Source of the DNA: Nitratireductor sp. ZSWI3 | Lineage (GTDB): Bacteria; Pseudomonadota; Alphaproteobacteria; Rhizobiales; Rhizobiaceae | Length of the DNA stretch: 38,372 bases | Assembly: GCF_024655565.1 (NCBI RefSeq) | Contig: NZ_JANKOF010000039.1 | Location: forward strand, 1 to 38,372 | Reading direction: 5' to 3' | In this document: piece by piece, positions 7,013-14,889 of the stretch | Layout: each line of letters begins with the position of its first letter | Position numbering within the stretch: position 1 is the first letter of the stretch | Made by a program: the position numbers and the translations under genes | The notes under the pieces: model-generated | Told to the model about the DNA's origin: nothing | The model's input: the letters and a program-made list of their open reading frames with translations, nothing else | The model's database searches: none

Positions 7013-8520
7013 CCTGTCAGTTCCGCCCCGCCCCCGGCGCCGCGCAAGGCCTGGATGCCCTGGCCGCCCGCATCCGTTTCGACCTCGAATGCCTCAACCT
7101 GCCGCCGGCCAACTGGGTGCCGGAGCGGCGCAGCGCGTCGGGCGAAAAGATACACGACGTCGTGATCATCGGCGGCGGCATGTGCGGCCTGGTGGCGGCC
7201 TTCGCGCTGAGGACCGGCGGAATACACAATATGCGCATCTTCGACCGCAGCCCTAAGGGGCGTGAGGGTCCGTGGCTCACCTATGCCAGGATGGAGACGC
7301 TGCGGTCGCCCAAGACGCTGCCGGGCCCCGCCTACGGCATGGGGCCCCTCACCTTCCGCGCCTGGTATGAGGCGCAGCACGGGCCGGAGGCCTGGGAAGC
7401 GCTCGACAAGATCCCCCGCCCGATGTGGATGGACTACCTCGTCTGGTACCGCAAGGTGCTCGGCCTGCCGGTGGAGAACGAGGTCGAGGTCAGGAGCGTC
7501 ACCCCGGAGGGCGGTTGCCTGCGGCTCGAACTGGGCGGCGCCGGCGCGAAGGAAAGCTCGGTGCTGACGCGCAAATTCGTCATGGCGACGGGGCGCGACG
7601 GGACGGGTCATCCGAACATTCCGGATTTCGCCGCAGGCCTGCCCAAGCACCTGTGGGCGCACTCCTCCGAGGACATCGACTTTTCCACCCTCAAGGGCAA
7701 GCGCGTCGTCGTCGTCGGTGTCGGCGCCTCGGCGGTCGACAATTCGGCGGAGGCGCTCGAGGCCGGCGCAAAGGAAGTGCGCCATCTGATCCGCCGCCGG
7801 CAGATGCCGACCATCAACAAGATGATGGGCATCGGCTCCTTCGGCTTCACCGCCGGCTATGCCGAGCTGCCGGACGAGTGGCGCTGGCGCTTCATGCAAT
7901 ATTCCTTCGCCACGCAGACCCCTTCGCCGCGCGGCTCGACCCTGCGGGTCAGCCGGCACGAGAATGCCTTCTTCCATTTCGGCGAGGGAATCGCACGGCT
8001 GCGTCACGAGGGCGACGAGGTGGTCGTCGAAACCACCACCGGAAAGACGCTGCACTCGGACTTTCTCATCCTCGGCACCGGCTTCACCGTCGATCCCCTG
8101 GCGCGCGCCGAGCTCGGCAGTGCGGCGGGCGAGATCCTCCTGTGGGGCGACCGCTATACGCCGCCCGAGGGAGAAGAGAGCCCGGAACTGGCGAACTTTC
8201 CCTATCTCAACGCCGATTTCTCGTTTCGCGAGCGCCGCCCCGGCCGGGCGCCGTGGCTCGCCGACATCTACTGCTTCAACTACGGCGCCTCGGCCAGCCT
8301 CGGCAAGGTCTCCGGAGACATCCCGGGGATCAGCGAAGGCGCCCGATGGCTCGCCTACGCGCTTGCGGCCAAGCTCTACCGGGAGGATGTCGAGCGCCAT
8401 TGGCAGGGGATGCTCGACTACGACAAGCCGGAACTGCTCGGTGACGAGTGGACGGAAACCGAACTCGAGGACAGCGCGGGCGCGGCTGTTGCCGAGCGGG
8501 CCTATCAGATCGGGAGCTGA
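7009..8520 (+). CDS. FAD/NAD(P)-dependent flavin monooxygenase (FMO/BVMO-like)
   Basis: A 503-residue flavoprotein. A first dinucleotide-binding motif, DVVIIGGGMCG, lies at residues 50-60 (FAD). A second, RVVVVGVGASA, follows near residue 231 (NADPH), and an LGTGF motif lies in the C-terminal third. This is the layout of flavin-containing and Baeyer-Villiger monooxygenases. Between the two nucleotide sites the usual FxGxxxHxxx(W/Y) fingerprint is degenerate: GLPKHLWAH, with His in place of Trp/Tyr. The enzyme may thus be an N-hydroxylating or otherwise divergent member. The start ATG at 7009 overlaps the LysR stop and has GGA just upstream; a longer in-frame extension runs back inside the LysR gene and is rejected. 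Its operon partners suggest that it oxidises an imported amine or amino-acid conjugate. Confidence 0.88.
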   Translation: MTCQFRPAPGAAQGLDALAARIRFDLECLNLPPANWVPERRSASGEKIHDVVIIGGGMCGLVAAFALRTGGIHNMRIFDRSPKGREGPWLTYARMETLRSPKTLPGPAYGMGPLTFRAWYEAQHGPEAWEALDKIPRPMWMDYLVWYRKVLGLPVENEVEVRSVTPEGGCLRLELGGAGAKESSVLTRKFVMATGRDGTGHPNIPDFAAGLPKHLWAHSSEDIDFSTLKGKRVVVVGVGASAVDNSAEALEAGAKEVRHLIRRRQMPTINKMMGIGSFGFTAGYAELPDEWRWRFMQYSFATQTPSPRGSTLRVSRHENAFFHFGEGIARLRHEGDEVVVETTTGKTLHSDFLILGTGFTVDPLARAELGSAAGEILLWGDRYTPPEGEESPELANFPYLNADFSFRERRPGRAPWLADIYCFNYGASASLGKVSGDIPGISEGARWLAYALAAKLYREDVERHWQGMLDYDKPELLGDEWTETELEDSAGAAVAERAYQIGS

Positions 8521-8528
8521 ACAAGGGC

Positions 8529-9035
8529 ATGAGTGAACTTTCGCCGAACGACGTCGTGATAACGCAGGCAGATGCGGCAGGCAGCGGCCCGGTCCGCGAT
8601 GCGCTGGAAGGCCGCGTCGACATCATGGCCATGACGCAGGCAACCCACGATGCCGCCCTCAGGCCGGCTGACCCCGGCGGGCTCTCGCACGGCGAACGGG
8701 CCGCGCTCGCCGCCCGCATCGCGCGTCTCAACGCCGATGAGGGCCTCGCCGCGCACTACGCGGCGCTGCTCGAGGAAGCGGGCGCCGACGAAGCGGTTTC
8801 GGCGATGGCCGATCCTGCCCACAAGGGCGGCGGCGATGCCCGGCGCGCCGCGCTGATCGCCTACACGGACCTGGTGTCGGTGCACCCGCGCGACACGGCC
8901 GCGGCCGACATCGAGGCGCTGAAGAGCGCCGGTATCTCGGACGCGGACATCGTGCGCCTCTCCGAGCTCAACGCATTCCTGGCCTACCAGATCCGCGTGA
9001 TCGCCGGCCTCAAGCTTATGAAGGCGACGGCATGA
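8529..9035 (+). CDS. CMD-domain protein, Avi_7170-like, without cysteines
   Basis: A 168-residue protein of the carboxymuconolactone decarboxylase/AhpD fold class, similar in layout to the family named after Agrobacterium vitis Avi_7170. It is helical. The C-terminal part (SDADIVRLSELNAFLAYQIRVIAGLKLM) matches the last helices of AhpD-like proteins. It has no cysteine at all, so it lacks the CxxC peroxidase centre. The start is the ATG at 8529, 8 bases after the monooxygenase stop; the open frame extends upstream into that gene and was not used. Its stop overlaps the next start (ATGA), so the two proteins are probably made together and may form a heteromer in which this subunit is structural. 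Family assignment is from memory of the pairing with the Avi_7169 type. Confidence 0.75.
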   Translation: MSELSPNDVVITQADAAGSGPVRDALEGRVDIMAMTQATHDAALRPADPGGLSHGERAALAARIARLNADEGLAAHYAALLEEAGADEAVSAMADPAHKGGGDARRAALIAYTDLVSVHPRDTAAADIEALKSAGISDADIVRLSELNAFLAYQIRVIAGLKLMKATA

Positions 9036-9610
9036 GCACCATCATCCACGAATTCACCACTAAGATCCCCCATTGGCGCCCGCGCGTCCAGCCGATCAAG
9101 CTCGACGAGGCGACGCCCGAGCAGCTCGACGCCCTCAAGGTGACGCCGTCCAACACCAAGGTTTCCGACTACGTCCTGGTGCTCGCCAACGATGTCGAGA
9201 CGCTCAAGGTGCGCACGCCGCTCTTCAACGCGATCATGTACAATCGCGGCGGCATGGGACGGGCCGAACGCGAGCTGAGCGCGGTCGGCGCCTCGGTTGT
9301 CAATCATTGCATCTATTGCACGGCGGTCCATGCGAGCCGCTACAACCAGCTCGCCAAGGACGAAGAGGTCATGCGCCGCATATTCGCCGATGGCGAGGAT
9401 GCGGAACTCGACGAGCGCAAGAAGGCGATCTTCACCTTCGCAGCGAAGCTCTCCAAGGCGCCGAGCGAGGCGACCGAGGAGGACATGCGGGCATTGCGTG
9501 CGGCAGGTCTGAAGGACGACGAGTTGCTCGACCTCATTCTCTCGGCCGCGTTGTTCGGCTGGGCCAACCGTTTGATGCACACGCTGGGCGACCCGGTGGT
9601 CGAGGATTGA
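9032..9610 (+). CDS. Alkylhydroperoxidase-like (AhpD/CMD) protein, Avi_7169-like
   Basis: A 192-residue AhpD-superfamily protein with the catalytic signature C93-xx-C96-xxx-H100 (NHCIYCTAVH). It therefore has an intact redox-active dithiol and proton-relay His. It resembles the peroxidase-related family named after Avi_7169, whose genes accompany the Avi_7170-type partner encoded just upstream. The ATG at 9032 overlaps the upstream stop. In the AhpD family the thiol pair reduces peroxides or reacts with acyl/lactone substrates. Beside a flavin monooxygenase it could detoxify peroxide leaked by that enzyme or process its product. The physiological substrate is unknown. Confidence 0.87.
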   Translation: MSTIIHEFTTKIPHWRPRVQPIKLDEATPEQLDALKVTPSNTKVSDYVLVLANDVETLKVRTPLFNAIMYNRGGMGRAERELSAVGASVVNHCIYCTAVHASRYNQLAKDEEVMRRIFADGEDAELDERKKAIFTFAAKLSKAPSEATEEDMRALRAAGLKDDELLDLILSAALFGWANRLMHTLGDPVVED

Positions 9611-9653
9611 TGAACGAGGTTCGGAGTAAGGCGTTTTGCGTAAGGGGGACAGC

Positions 9654-10745
9654 ATGCGTGTTGGCATAGTCGGGGCAGGAGCCATCGCCTTCGGGGTTGC
9701 GGCGTTTCTCGAGCAATCGGGCCACCGGCCGGTCCTGTGGTCGCCCTCCGGCGCCCGCACCGGGAGGCTGGCCGCCGGCGAACCGCTCGTTGCGAGCGGC
9801 GCCGTCGAAGGCTCCTTCCATCCCGGCGTCGCACGATCGGCCGAGGAACTGGTCGCCGGTGCCGACGTGGTTCTCCTCGCCCTGCCCGGCTACGGGCACA
9901 AGCATGCCTTTGATGCGATCGCCCCGCATATCCGCCCCGGCCAGGCGGTGATCATCTCCTCGCACGCCTCGTTCGGCGCGCTCTATCTTTCGCGCCTGCT
10001 GGCCGCGCGCGGCATCACCATACCCATCGTCGCCTGGGGGACGACGGCCGTCACCGGCCGCCAGCCGAGCCTTACGGAGGTCAACGTCAACACGGTGCGC
10101 AGCAAGATCGACCTGTGCACCGTGCCGGAGCGGCTTTCCGACGAGGGCCTCGCGCTCTGCCAGAGCCTGTTCGGCGACCGCTTCGTCCAGCGCGACGGGC
10201 TGCTCGCCATCGCGCTCAGCAATCTCAACCCGCAAAACCACATGGGCATCGCGCTCTGCAACATGACCCGCATGGAGCATGGCGAAAGCTGGAGCCAGGG
10301 CTTCAACGTGACGCCCAATGTGGGACGGCTGCTCGAAGCGCTCGACCGCGAGCGGCTCGCCATCGCCGAGGCGCTCGGCCTGTCCGTGCGCACCATTTTC
10401 GAGCACTTCCACCTCTCCTTCCACGTGCCGCAGGATACGGTGTCGAACATGAACCTGGCGATGCACGAGGAAGGCCGCGGCGGCACGGGGCCGGCCACGG
10501 CCGACAGCCGCTATGTCACCGAGGACGTCCCCTATGGCCTGCTGATGACGGTCAGGCTCGGCGAGCTGACGGGCCGTGAGGCGAAGCTGCACCGGGCCGG
10601 CGTCGAGACGTTTTCGGCGATGTATGGGCGCGACTTCTTCGCCGAAAACGAGCTTCTGGACGCGCTGGCGATCGACGGCATGACGCTCGAGGAGCTCAAA
10701 ACCCTGTCGCGCGAGGGCTATCGCGCCGAAAAACTGCCGGCCTGA
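9654..10745 (+). CDS. NAD/NADP octopine/nopaline dehydrogenase family protein
   Basis: A 363-residue oxidoreductase. The N-terminal Rossmann motif VGIVGAGAIAFG starts at residue 3. The C-terminal half carries the octopine/nopaline dehydrogenase domain with the conserved N195-H196 (NPQNHMGIALCN), the His expected to act in catalysis. Family members join an amino acid and an alpha-keto acid reductively, or oxidise the resulting opine back. The ATG at 9654 has AGGGGG 6 bases upstream, so it is preferred over an upstream TTG at 9636. It sits 43 bases after the AhpD-like gene and before an ABC importer, a context that favours breakdown of an opine-like N-(carboxyalkyl) amino acid. Ketopantoate-reductase-like functions cannot be excluded. 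Confidence 0.88.
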   Translation: MRVGIVGAGAIAFGVAAFLEQSGHRPVLWSPSGARTGRLAAGEPLVASGAVEGSFHPGVARSAEELVAGADVVLLALPGYGHKHAFDAIAPHIRPGQAVIISSHASFGALYLSRLLAARGITIPIVAWGTTAVTGRQPSLTEVNVNTVRSKIDLCTVPERLSDEGLALCQSLFGDRFVQRDGLLAIALSNLNPQNHMGIALCNMTRMEHGESWSQGFNVTPNVGRLLEALDRERLAIAEALGLSVRTIFEHFHLSFHVPQDTVSNMNLAMHEEGRGGTGPATADSRYVTEDVPYGLLMTVRLGELTGREAKLHRAGVETFSAMYGRDFFAENELLDALAIDGMTLEELKTLSREGYRAEKLPA

Positions 10746-10840
10746 CCGCCGGAACGCCTGACGAAAGGGCCGCAAAGATCCCTGCCGAACGAAATGCATG
10801 ACATGATGAACGTACCGGAACCGAAAGAGGGATAACCGCC

Positions 10841-11950
10841 ATGAGCAAACTCATCATCAATCGCAGACATCTCCTCAAGACGGGCGCAGCCGGTGCCGGC
10901 CTGCTTGCCGCCCCCGCATATCTGCGCTCGACCGCCGCCCGTGCCGCGGGCGTCGTCAACGTGTGGACCTATGCCAACTTCATCCCCGACGACTTCAAGG
11001 CCGAATTCGAGAAGGACACAGGCATCCAGATCCAGATCCGGCTGGTCGACGACCAGGGCAAGCAGTTCAACCTGCTCGCCGCGGAAGCACCCAACCCGTC
11101 CACCGACATCGTCACCGTGGCCGGCCACCGCTTCCTGCAGTTCATCTCCTCGGACCTTCTGGCACCGCTCGACACCGACCGCCTGAAGAACTGGGGCAAC
11201 ATCAACCCGGTCTATTCCGAGAGCGACTGGGCGACGATCGACGGCAACAAATGGGGTGCGCCGATCCTGTCGGGCGCGGAGATCCTCGCCTACAACACCG
11301 AGGTCGTCGGCGAGGACGAGGTGAAGAGCTGGGACGTGCTCTTCTCCGACAAATACTCCGGCCAGACCGCCTACACGATCCAGGACATGATGTCCGTCGT
11401 CATGCTGTACAAGGGCTATGACGGAAACATGGTCGCCTATATGGACGATCCGGCAAAGGCAGCCGCGGTCGTCAAGGAAGCGCGCGACTTCCTGATCGAG
11501 AAGAAGCCGCTGGTGCGCAAATACTACGACGCCGGCGCCGAGGTCCAGCAGATGTTCATCAACCAGGACATCGTGCTCGCCCATGCCTGGAACGGGCCGA
11601 TCGCCAAGCTGATCACCGACGGCTTCCCGGTCGACATGACCATTCCGAAGGAAGGCACATACGGCTTCGTCTACACGCTGAACGTCACCAACAACGCCCC
11701 CAATGCCGACAACGCCTACACCTTGCTCGACGCGCTCCTGGCGAATCCGCAGGTGGGCGCGAAGATGACCCAGTCGTCCGGCTTCATCTCCACCTACAAG
11801 GGCGCCGACCAGTATCTGTCCGACATCGAGAAGAAGGCCTCCTCCTTCACCGAGGAGGAACTGGCGGGGCTGCAGTTCTTCCGGGCCGAGGCCAATGAGA
11901 TGAAGTACAAGCTCGTCGATCCCGCGGTCGAGGAAATCAAGGCCGCCTGA
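10841..11950 (+). CDS. ABC solute-binding protein, spermidine/putrescine (PotD) type, Tat-exported
   Basis: A 369-residue periplasmic binding protein. The N-terminus NRRHLLKTGAAGAG (twin Arg at 8-9) is a Tat signal, followed by cleavage near residue 34 (ARA). Export in folded form by Tat is common for this subfamily in rhizobia. The mature part begins VNVWTYANFIPDDF and follows the PotD/extracellular solute-binding family pattern. Homologues bind polyamines, opines such as mannopine, or related cationic amines. The GAGGG 9 bases before the ATG at 10841 supports the start. A stem-loop directly downstream separates it from the permease genes and may raise its expression above them. Ligand identity is open; the neighbouring opine-dehydrogenase-like gene makes an opine-like ligand plausible. 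Confidence 0.93.
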   Translation: MSKLIINRRHLLKTGAAGAGLLAAPAYLRSTAARAAGVVNVWTYANFIPDDFKAEFEKDTGIQIQIRLVDDQGKQFNLLAAEAPNPSTDIVTVAGHRFLQFISSDLLAPLDTDRLKNWGNINPVYSESDWATIDGNKWGAPILSGAEILAYNTEVVGEDEVKSWDVLFSDKYSGQTAYTIQDMMSVVMLYKGYDGNMVAYMDDPAKAAAVVKEARDFLIEKKPLVRKYYDAGAEVQQMFINQDIVLAHAWNGPIAKLITDGFPVDMTIPKEGTYGFVYTLNVTNNAPNADNAYTLLDALLANPQVGAKMTQSSGFISTYKGADQYLSDIEKKASSFTEEELAGLQFFRAEANEMKYKLVDPAVEEIKAA

Positions 11951-11968
11951 CGGCGAAACGACGGCGAA

Positions 11969-12001
11969 CCGGACGGGCGGGGATCCTCCCCGGCCGTCCG
12001 G
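11969..12001 (+). promoter_or_regulatory. Stem-loop between binding-protein and permease genes
   Basis: CCGGACGG (11969-11976) pairs with CCGTCCGG (11994-12001), and inside it GGGG (11979-11982) pairs with CCCC (11988-11991) around a 5-base loop. It lies 18 bases after the binding-protein stop, on the same transcript. Such structures protect the upstream mRNA or attenuate read-through, giving an excess of binding protein over membrane subunits. Confidence 0.6.
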
Positions 12002-12029
12002 CCTATCGAGACAGGACAGGCGATCCCCC

Positions 12030-13016
12030 ATGGCCCATGCGGACTCCGAAACTGCAAACCTGGCGAAGGCGGCCGCCCCGGGCGGCAGGCCGACCTTCTG
12101 GGGCGCGCTGCTGCAGAACGGCGCCTACCAGGCGATATCCGGCACGCTGTTCAAGACGCCGCGCCGGCAATTCGTGCTCCTGGCGAGCCTGCCGCTGTTC
12201 TGGGTCTTCTTTGCCAATCTCGGCCCCATCATCGAGATGTTCTGGATCGGCTTTCTCGATTCCTACCCGCCGAAGGTCGGCTATCAGCCGCAGTTCACGC
12301 TCGCCAACTGGGCGGCCTTTTTCCAGGACCGGGTGTTCATCATCCCGTTCTTCCGGACCCTGGCCTACTCCTTCACATTCACCACGATCACGCTGTTGAT
12401 CACCTATCCGGTCGCCTATTTCCTGGCCAAGCACGTGAAGCGCGGACACCAGCTCCTGTTCCTGCTTCTGCTGCTGATCCCGTTCTGGGTGGGCGAGATC
12501 GTGCGCACCTATGCGATCATGATCCTGCTCGGCAACAACGGCGCGGTGAACCTGGCGCTCAAATCGCTCGGCCTGATCGAGCGCCCCATCCCGTTCATGT
12601 ACACCGGGTTCTCGCTGGGCGTCGGCATCATCTACCTGACGGCGCTCTACATGCTGCTGCCGCTATATTCGGCGCTGGAGAAGATCCCCGACAACTATCT
12701 CGAGGCCGCCGCCGATCTGGGCGCCGGCGCGTGGACGCGCTTCCGCCGCGTCACGCTGCCTTTGTCGAGGGAGGGCATCGCCTCGGGCTGCACGCTCGTC
12801 TTCCTGATCTCGACCGGCTACTACGCCACGCCGGTGTTGCTCGGCGGGCCGCGCTCGACGGTCTTTGCCGAAACCATCGCCGGCTTCTTCCACGTCGCCG
12901 GCGATCAGTGGCCCATGGGCGCAGCCTTCTCCTCCATCATGCTGATCGCCACGCTGGCTCTGACGGGACTCTTCCTCAAGCTGATGGGCCGTGACGGGAA
13001 AGGAATGATGCGATGA
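12030..13016 (+). CDS. ABC transporter permease, PotB type
   Basis: A 328-residue inner-membrane permease. It has a long polar N-terminus of about 50 residues and then about six membrane helices. The EAA loop that docks the ATPase is visible: LEAAADLGAGAWTRFRRVTLPLS, with the conserved Gly. This is the first of a PotB/PotC pair. The last bases overlap the next permease gene by ATGA, showing translational coupling. The start ATG at 12030 follows a purine-rich stretch. It works with the PotD-type binding protein and the PotA-type ATPase of this operon. Confidence 0.94.
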   Translation: MAHADSETANLAKAAAPGGRPTFWGALLQNGAYQAISGTLFKTPRRQFVLLASLPLFWVFFANLGPIIEMFWIGFLDSYPPKVGYQPQFTLANWAAFFQDRVFIIPFFRTLAYSFTFTTITLLITYPVAYFLAKHVKRGHQLLFLLLLLIPFWVGEIVRTYAIMILLGNNGAVNLALKSLGLIERPIPFMYTGFSLGVGIIYLTALYMLLPLYSALEKIPDNYLEAAADLGAGAWTRFRRVTLPLSREGIASGCTLVFLISTGYYATPVLLGGPRSTVFAETIAGFFHVAGDQWPMGAAFSSIMLIATLALTGLFLKLMGRDGKGMMR

Positions 13017-13798
13017 CCCGCCACACGCGCATCCTGATGTCGATCATCTACTGGGCCTTCGTCGCCTACCTCTTCGTGCCGCTGGCGCTGATGGTGACGA
13101 TGGGCTTCAAGGATTCCAAGTTCATCGGCTTTCCGATCCGCTCCTGGACCTTCGACTGGTACATCGCCGTCGCGCAGGACACGCAGGTGCTTGCCGTGTT
13201 CGGCTACTCGATGGCGATCGCCATCTCGACCACGGTGCTGTCGCTGATCATCGGCACGTGGATGGCGGCCTTTCTCGGGCCCAACACCTTCCGCGGCAAG
13301 GCGATCATCTTCGCGCTGGCCTGCCTGCCCGCCGTCATTCCCGGCATCATCTCGGCCATCGCGCTGCGCATCTTCGCCAGGCTGATCGACATCGAGCCCG
13401 GCATGATGGCCATCATCCTCGGCCACACGGTGCACAACGTGCCCTTCGTGGCGCTGGTGGTGATGGCGCGGCTGTCGACCCAGCCGAAGAGCCACATCGA
13501 GGCGGCGCGCGACCTCGGCGCCGACAGCATCGTCGCCTTCTTCCGCGTGACGCTGCCCTATCTGAAGCCGGCGCTGATCGGCGCCGGCATCTTCTGCATG
13601 CTGCTCTCCTTCGACGATTTCGTGCGCGCCTTCTTCCTCGGCGGCTACCAGCCGACCCTGCCGGTGCTGATCTTCGCCAAGCTGCGCTCGGGCATGTCGC
13701 CGGAGATCAACGCCATCTCGACCATCGTCCTCATCATGACCGCGATCCTCGGCCTGTGGGCCGAGCGTTCCATGCGGCGCTTGAACAAAGGCTCCTGA
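13013..13798 (+). CDS. ABC transporter permease, PotC type
   Basis: A 261-residue inner-membrane permease, the usual PotC length, with about six membrane helices. The EAA loop IEAARDLGADSIVAFFRVTLPYLKP is intact. It overlaps the upstream permease by 4 bases, and the ATPase gene starts 2 bases after its stop, so all three are one translation-coupled unit. It forms the heterodimeric membrane channel with the preceding gene product. Confidence 0.94.
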   Translation: MTRHTRILMSIIYWAFVAYLFVPLALMVTMGFKDSKFIGFPIRSWTFDWYIAVAQDTQVLAVFGYSMAIAISTTVLSLIIGTWMAAFLGPNTFRGKAIIFALACLPAVIPGIISAIALRIFARLIDIEPGMMAIILGHTVHNVPFVALVVMARLSTQPKSHIEAARDLGADSIVAFFRVTLPYLKPALIGAGIFCMLLSFDDFVRAFFLGGYQPTLPVLIFAKLRSGMSPEINAISTIVLIMTAILGLWAERSMRRLNKGS

Positions 13799-13800
13799 CC

Positions 13801-14889
13801 ATGACCGGCGAAAAGGACACCATCGTCCACATCGACAACGTCACCAAACGCTTCGGCAGCGTCGTCGCCGTCGACCGGCTGGACATGAAGATCGTGGCCG
13901 GCGAGTTCGTCACCTTCCTCGGCCCGTCCGGCTGCGGCAAATCGACGACGCTGCGCATGCTCGGCGGCTTCGAGACCCCCGACGAAGGCCGCATCGTCCT
14001 CGACGGCGCCGACGTGACCCGCCAGCCGCCCAACCGGCGCGACGTCAACATGGTGTTCCAGGATTATGCGCTGTTCCCGCACATGACGGTCGGCCAGAAC
14101 GTCGCCTTCGGGCTGGAGCTGAAAGGCAAGTCGCGCGCCGAGATCGACCGCCGCACCGGCGAATTGCTTGAGTTCCTGCAGCTTTCCGGCTTCCGCAACC
14201 GCACGCCGGAGCAGCTTTCCGGCGGCCAGCGGCAGCGCGTGGCGCTGGCCCGGGCGCTGGCCCCCGATCCCAAGCTGCTCCTGCTCGACGAGCCGCTCGG
14301 CGCGCTCGACGCCAAGTTGCGCGGCCAGGTGCAGATCGAGCTCAAGGACATCCAGAAGCGCACCGGCAAGACGTTCTTCTTCGTCACCCACGACCAGGAA
14401 GAGGCGCTGACCATGTCGGATCGCATCGTCGTCATGAACGCCGGCAGGGTGGAACAGGCCGGCACGCCGGAGGACCTCTATTTCCGTCCGGAGAGCCGTT
14501 TCGTGGCCGAGTTCATCGGCGAGACCAACCTCATCGAAGGCACGGTGCGCGGCATCGACAGGGACGCGATCGTCATCGACTGGAACGGCATGGCCGTGCG
14601 CGGCGCGGCGCATGGCCGCCAGCCGGCCGCGGGCGAGGCCGTGACCGCCTCGCTGCGGCTCGAGAACGTCACCTGCCATCCGAAGAAGCCTACCAGGGAA
14701 GACGCCATAGAGGGACGCGTCGTCAACAAGCTGTTCAAGGGCAGCCGCACCTCCCTCGATATCCGCATCGGCGAGGGCCGGGACACGCTCATCCGCGCCT
14801 ATATGGACGCGGGCAACGCCGCCAGCATCGACGACGATCAGCTGTGGATCAGCTGGGAGGCCGACCGGCTGGCGGTGCTGCGGGACTGA
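13801..14889 (+). CDS. ABC transporter ATP-binding protein, PotA/MalK type
   Basis: A 362-residue ATPase. Walker A GPSGCGKST (about residues 41-49), the Q-loop (VFQDYALFPHMT), the signature LSGGQRQRVALARAL, Walker B LLLLDEPLGALD and the switch His (FFVTHDQ) are all intact. The last ~120 residues form a TOBE-type regulatory domain, as in polyamine and sugar importers. The start ATG at 13801 comes 2 bases after the permease stop; the long upstream frame extension is a shadow of the permease gene. Its 3' end overlaps the 3' end of the convergent kinase gene by 41 bases, and no terminator could fit between them. Confidence 0.96.
   Translation: MTGEKDTIVHIDNVTKRFGSVVAVDRLDMKIVAGEFVTFLGPSGCGKSTTLRMLGGFETPDEGRIVLDGADVTRQPPNRRDVNMVFQDYALFPHMTVGQNVAFGLELKGKSRAEIDRRTGELLEFLQLSGFRNRTPEQLSGGQRQRVALARALAPDPKLLLLDEPLGALDAKLRGQVQIELKDIQKRTGKTFFFVTHDQEEALTMSDRIVVMNAGRVEQAGTPEDLYFRPESRFVAEFIGETNLIEGTVRGIDRDAIVIDWNGMAVRGAAHGRQPAAGEAVTASLRLENVTCHPKKPTREDAIEGRVVNKLFKGSRTSLDIRIGEGRDTLIRAYMDAGNAASIDDDQLWISWEADRLAVLRD

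Noticed and set aside
13258-13800. N-terminal extension of the PotA-type ATPase
   Set aside because: The extension is the permease gene read out of frame; the ATG at 13801 gives a standard ATPase start.
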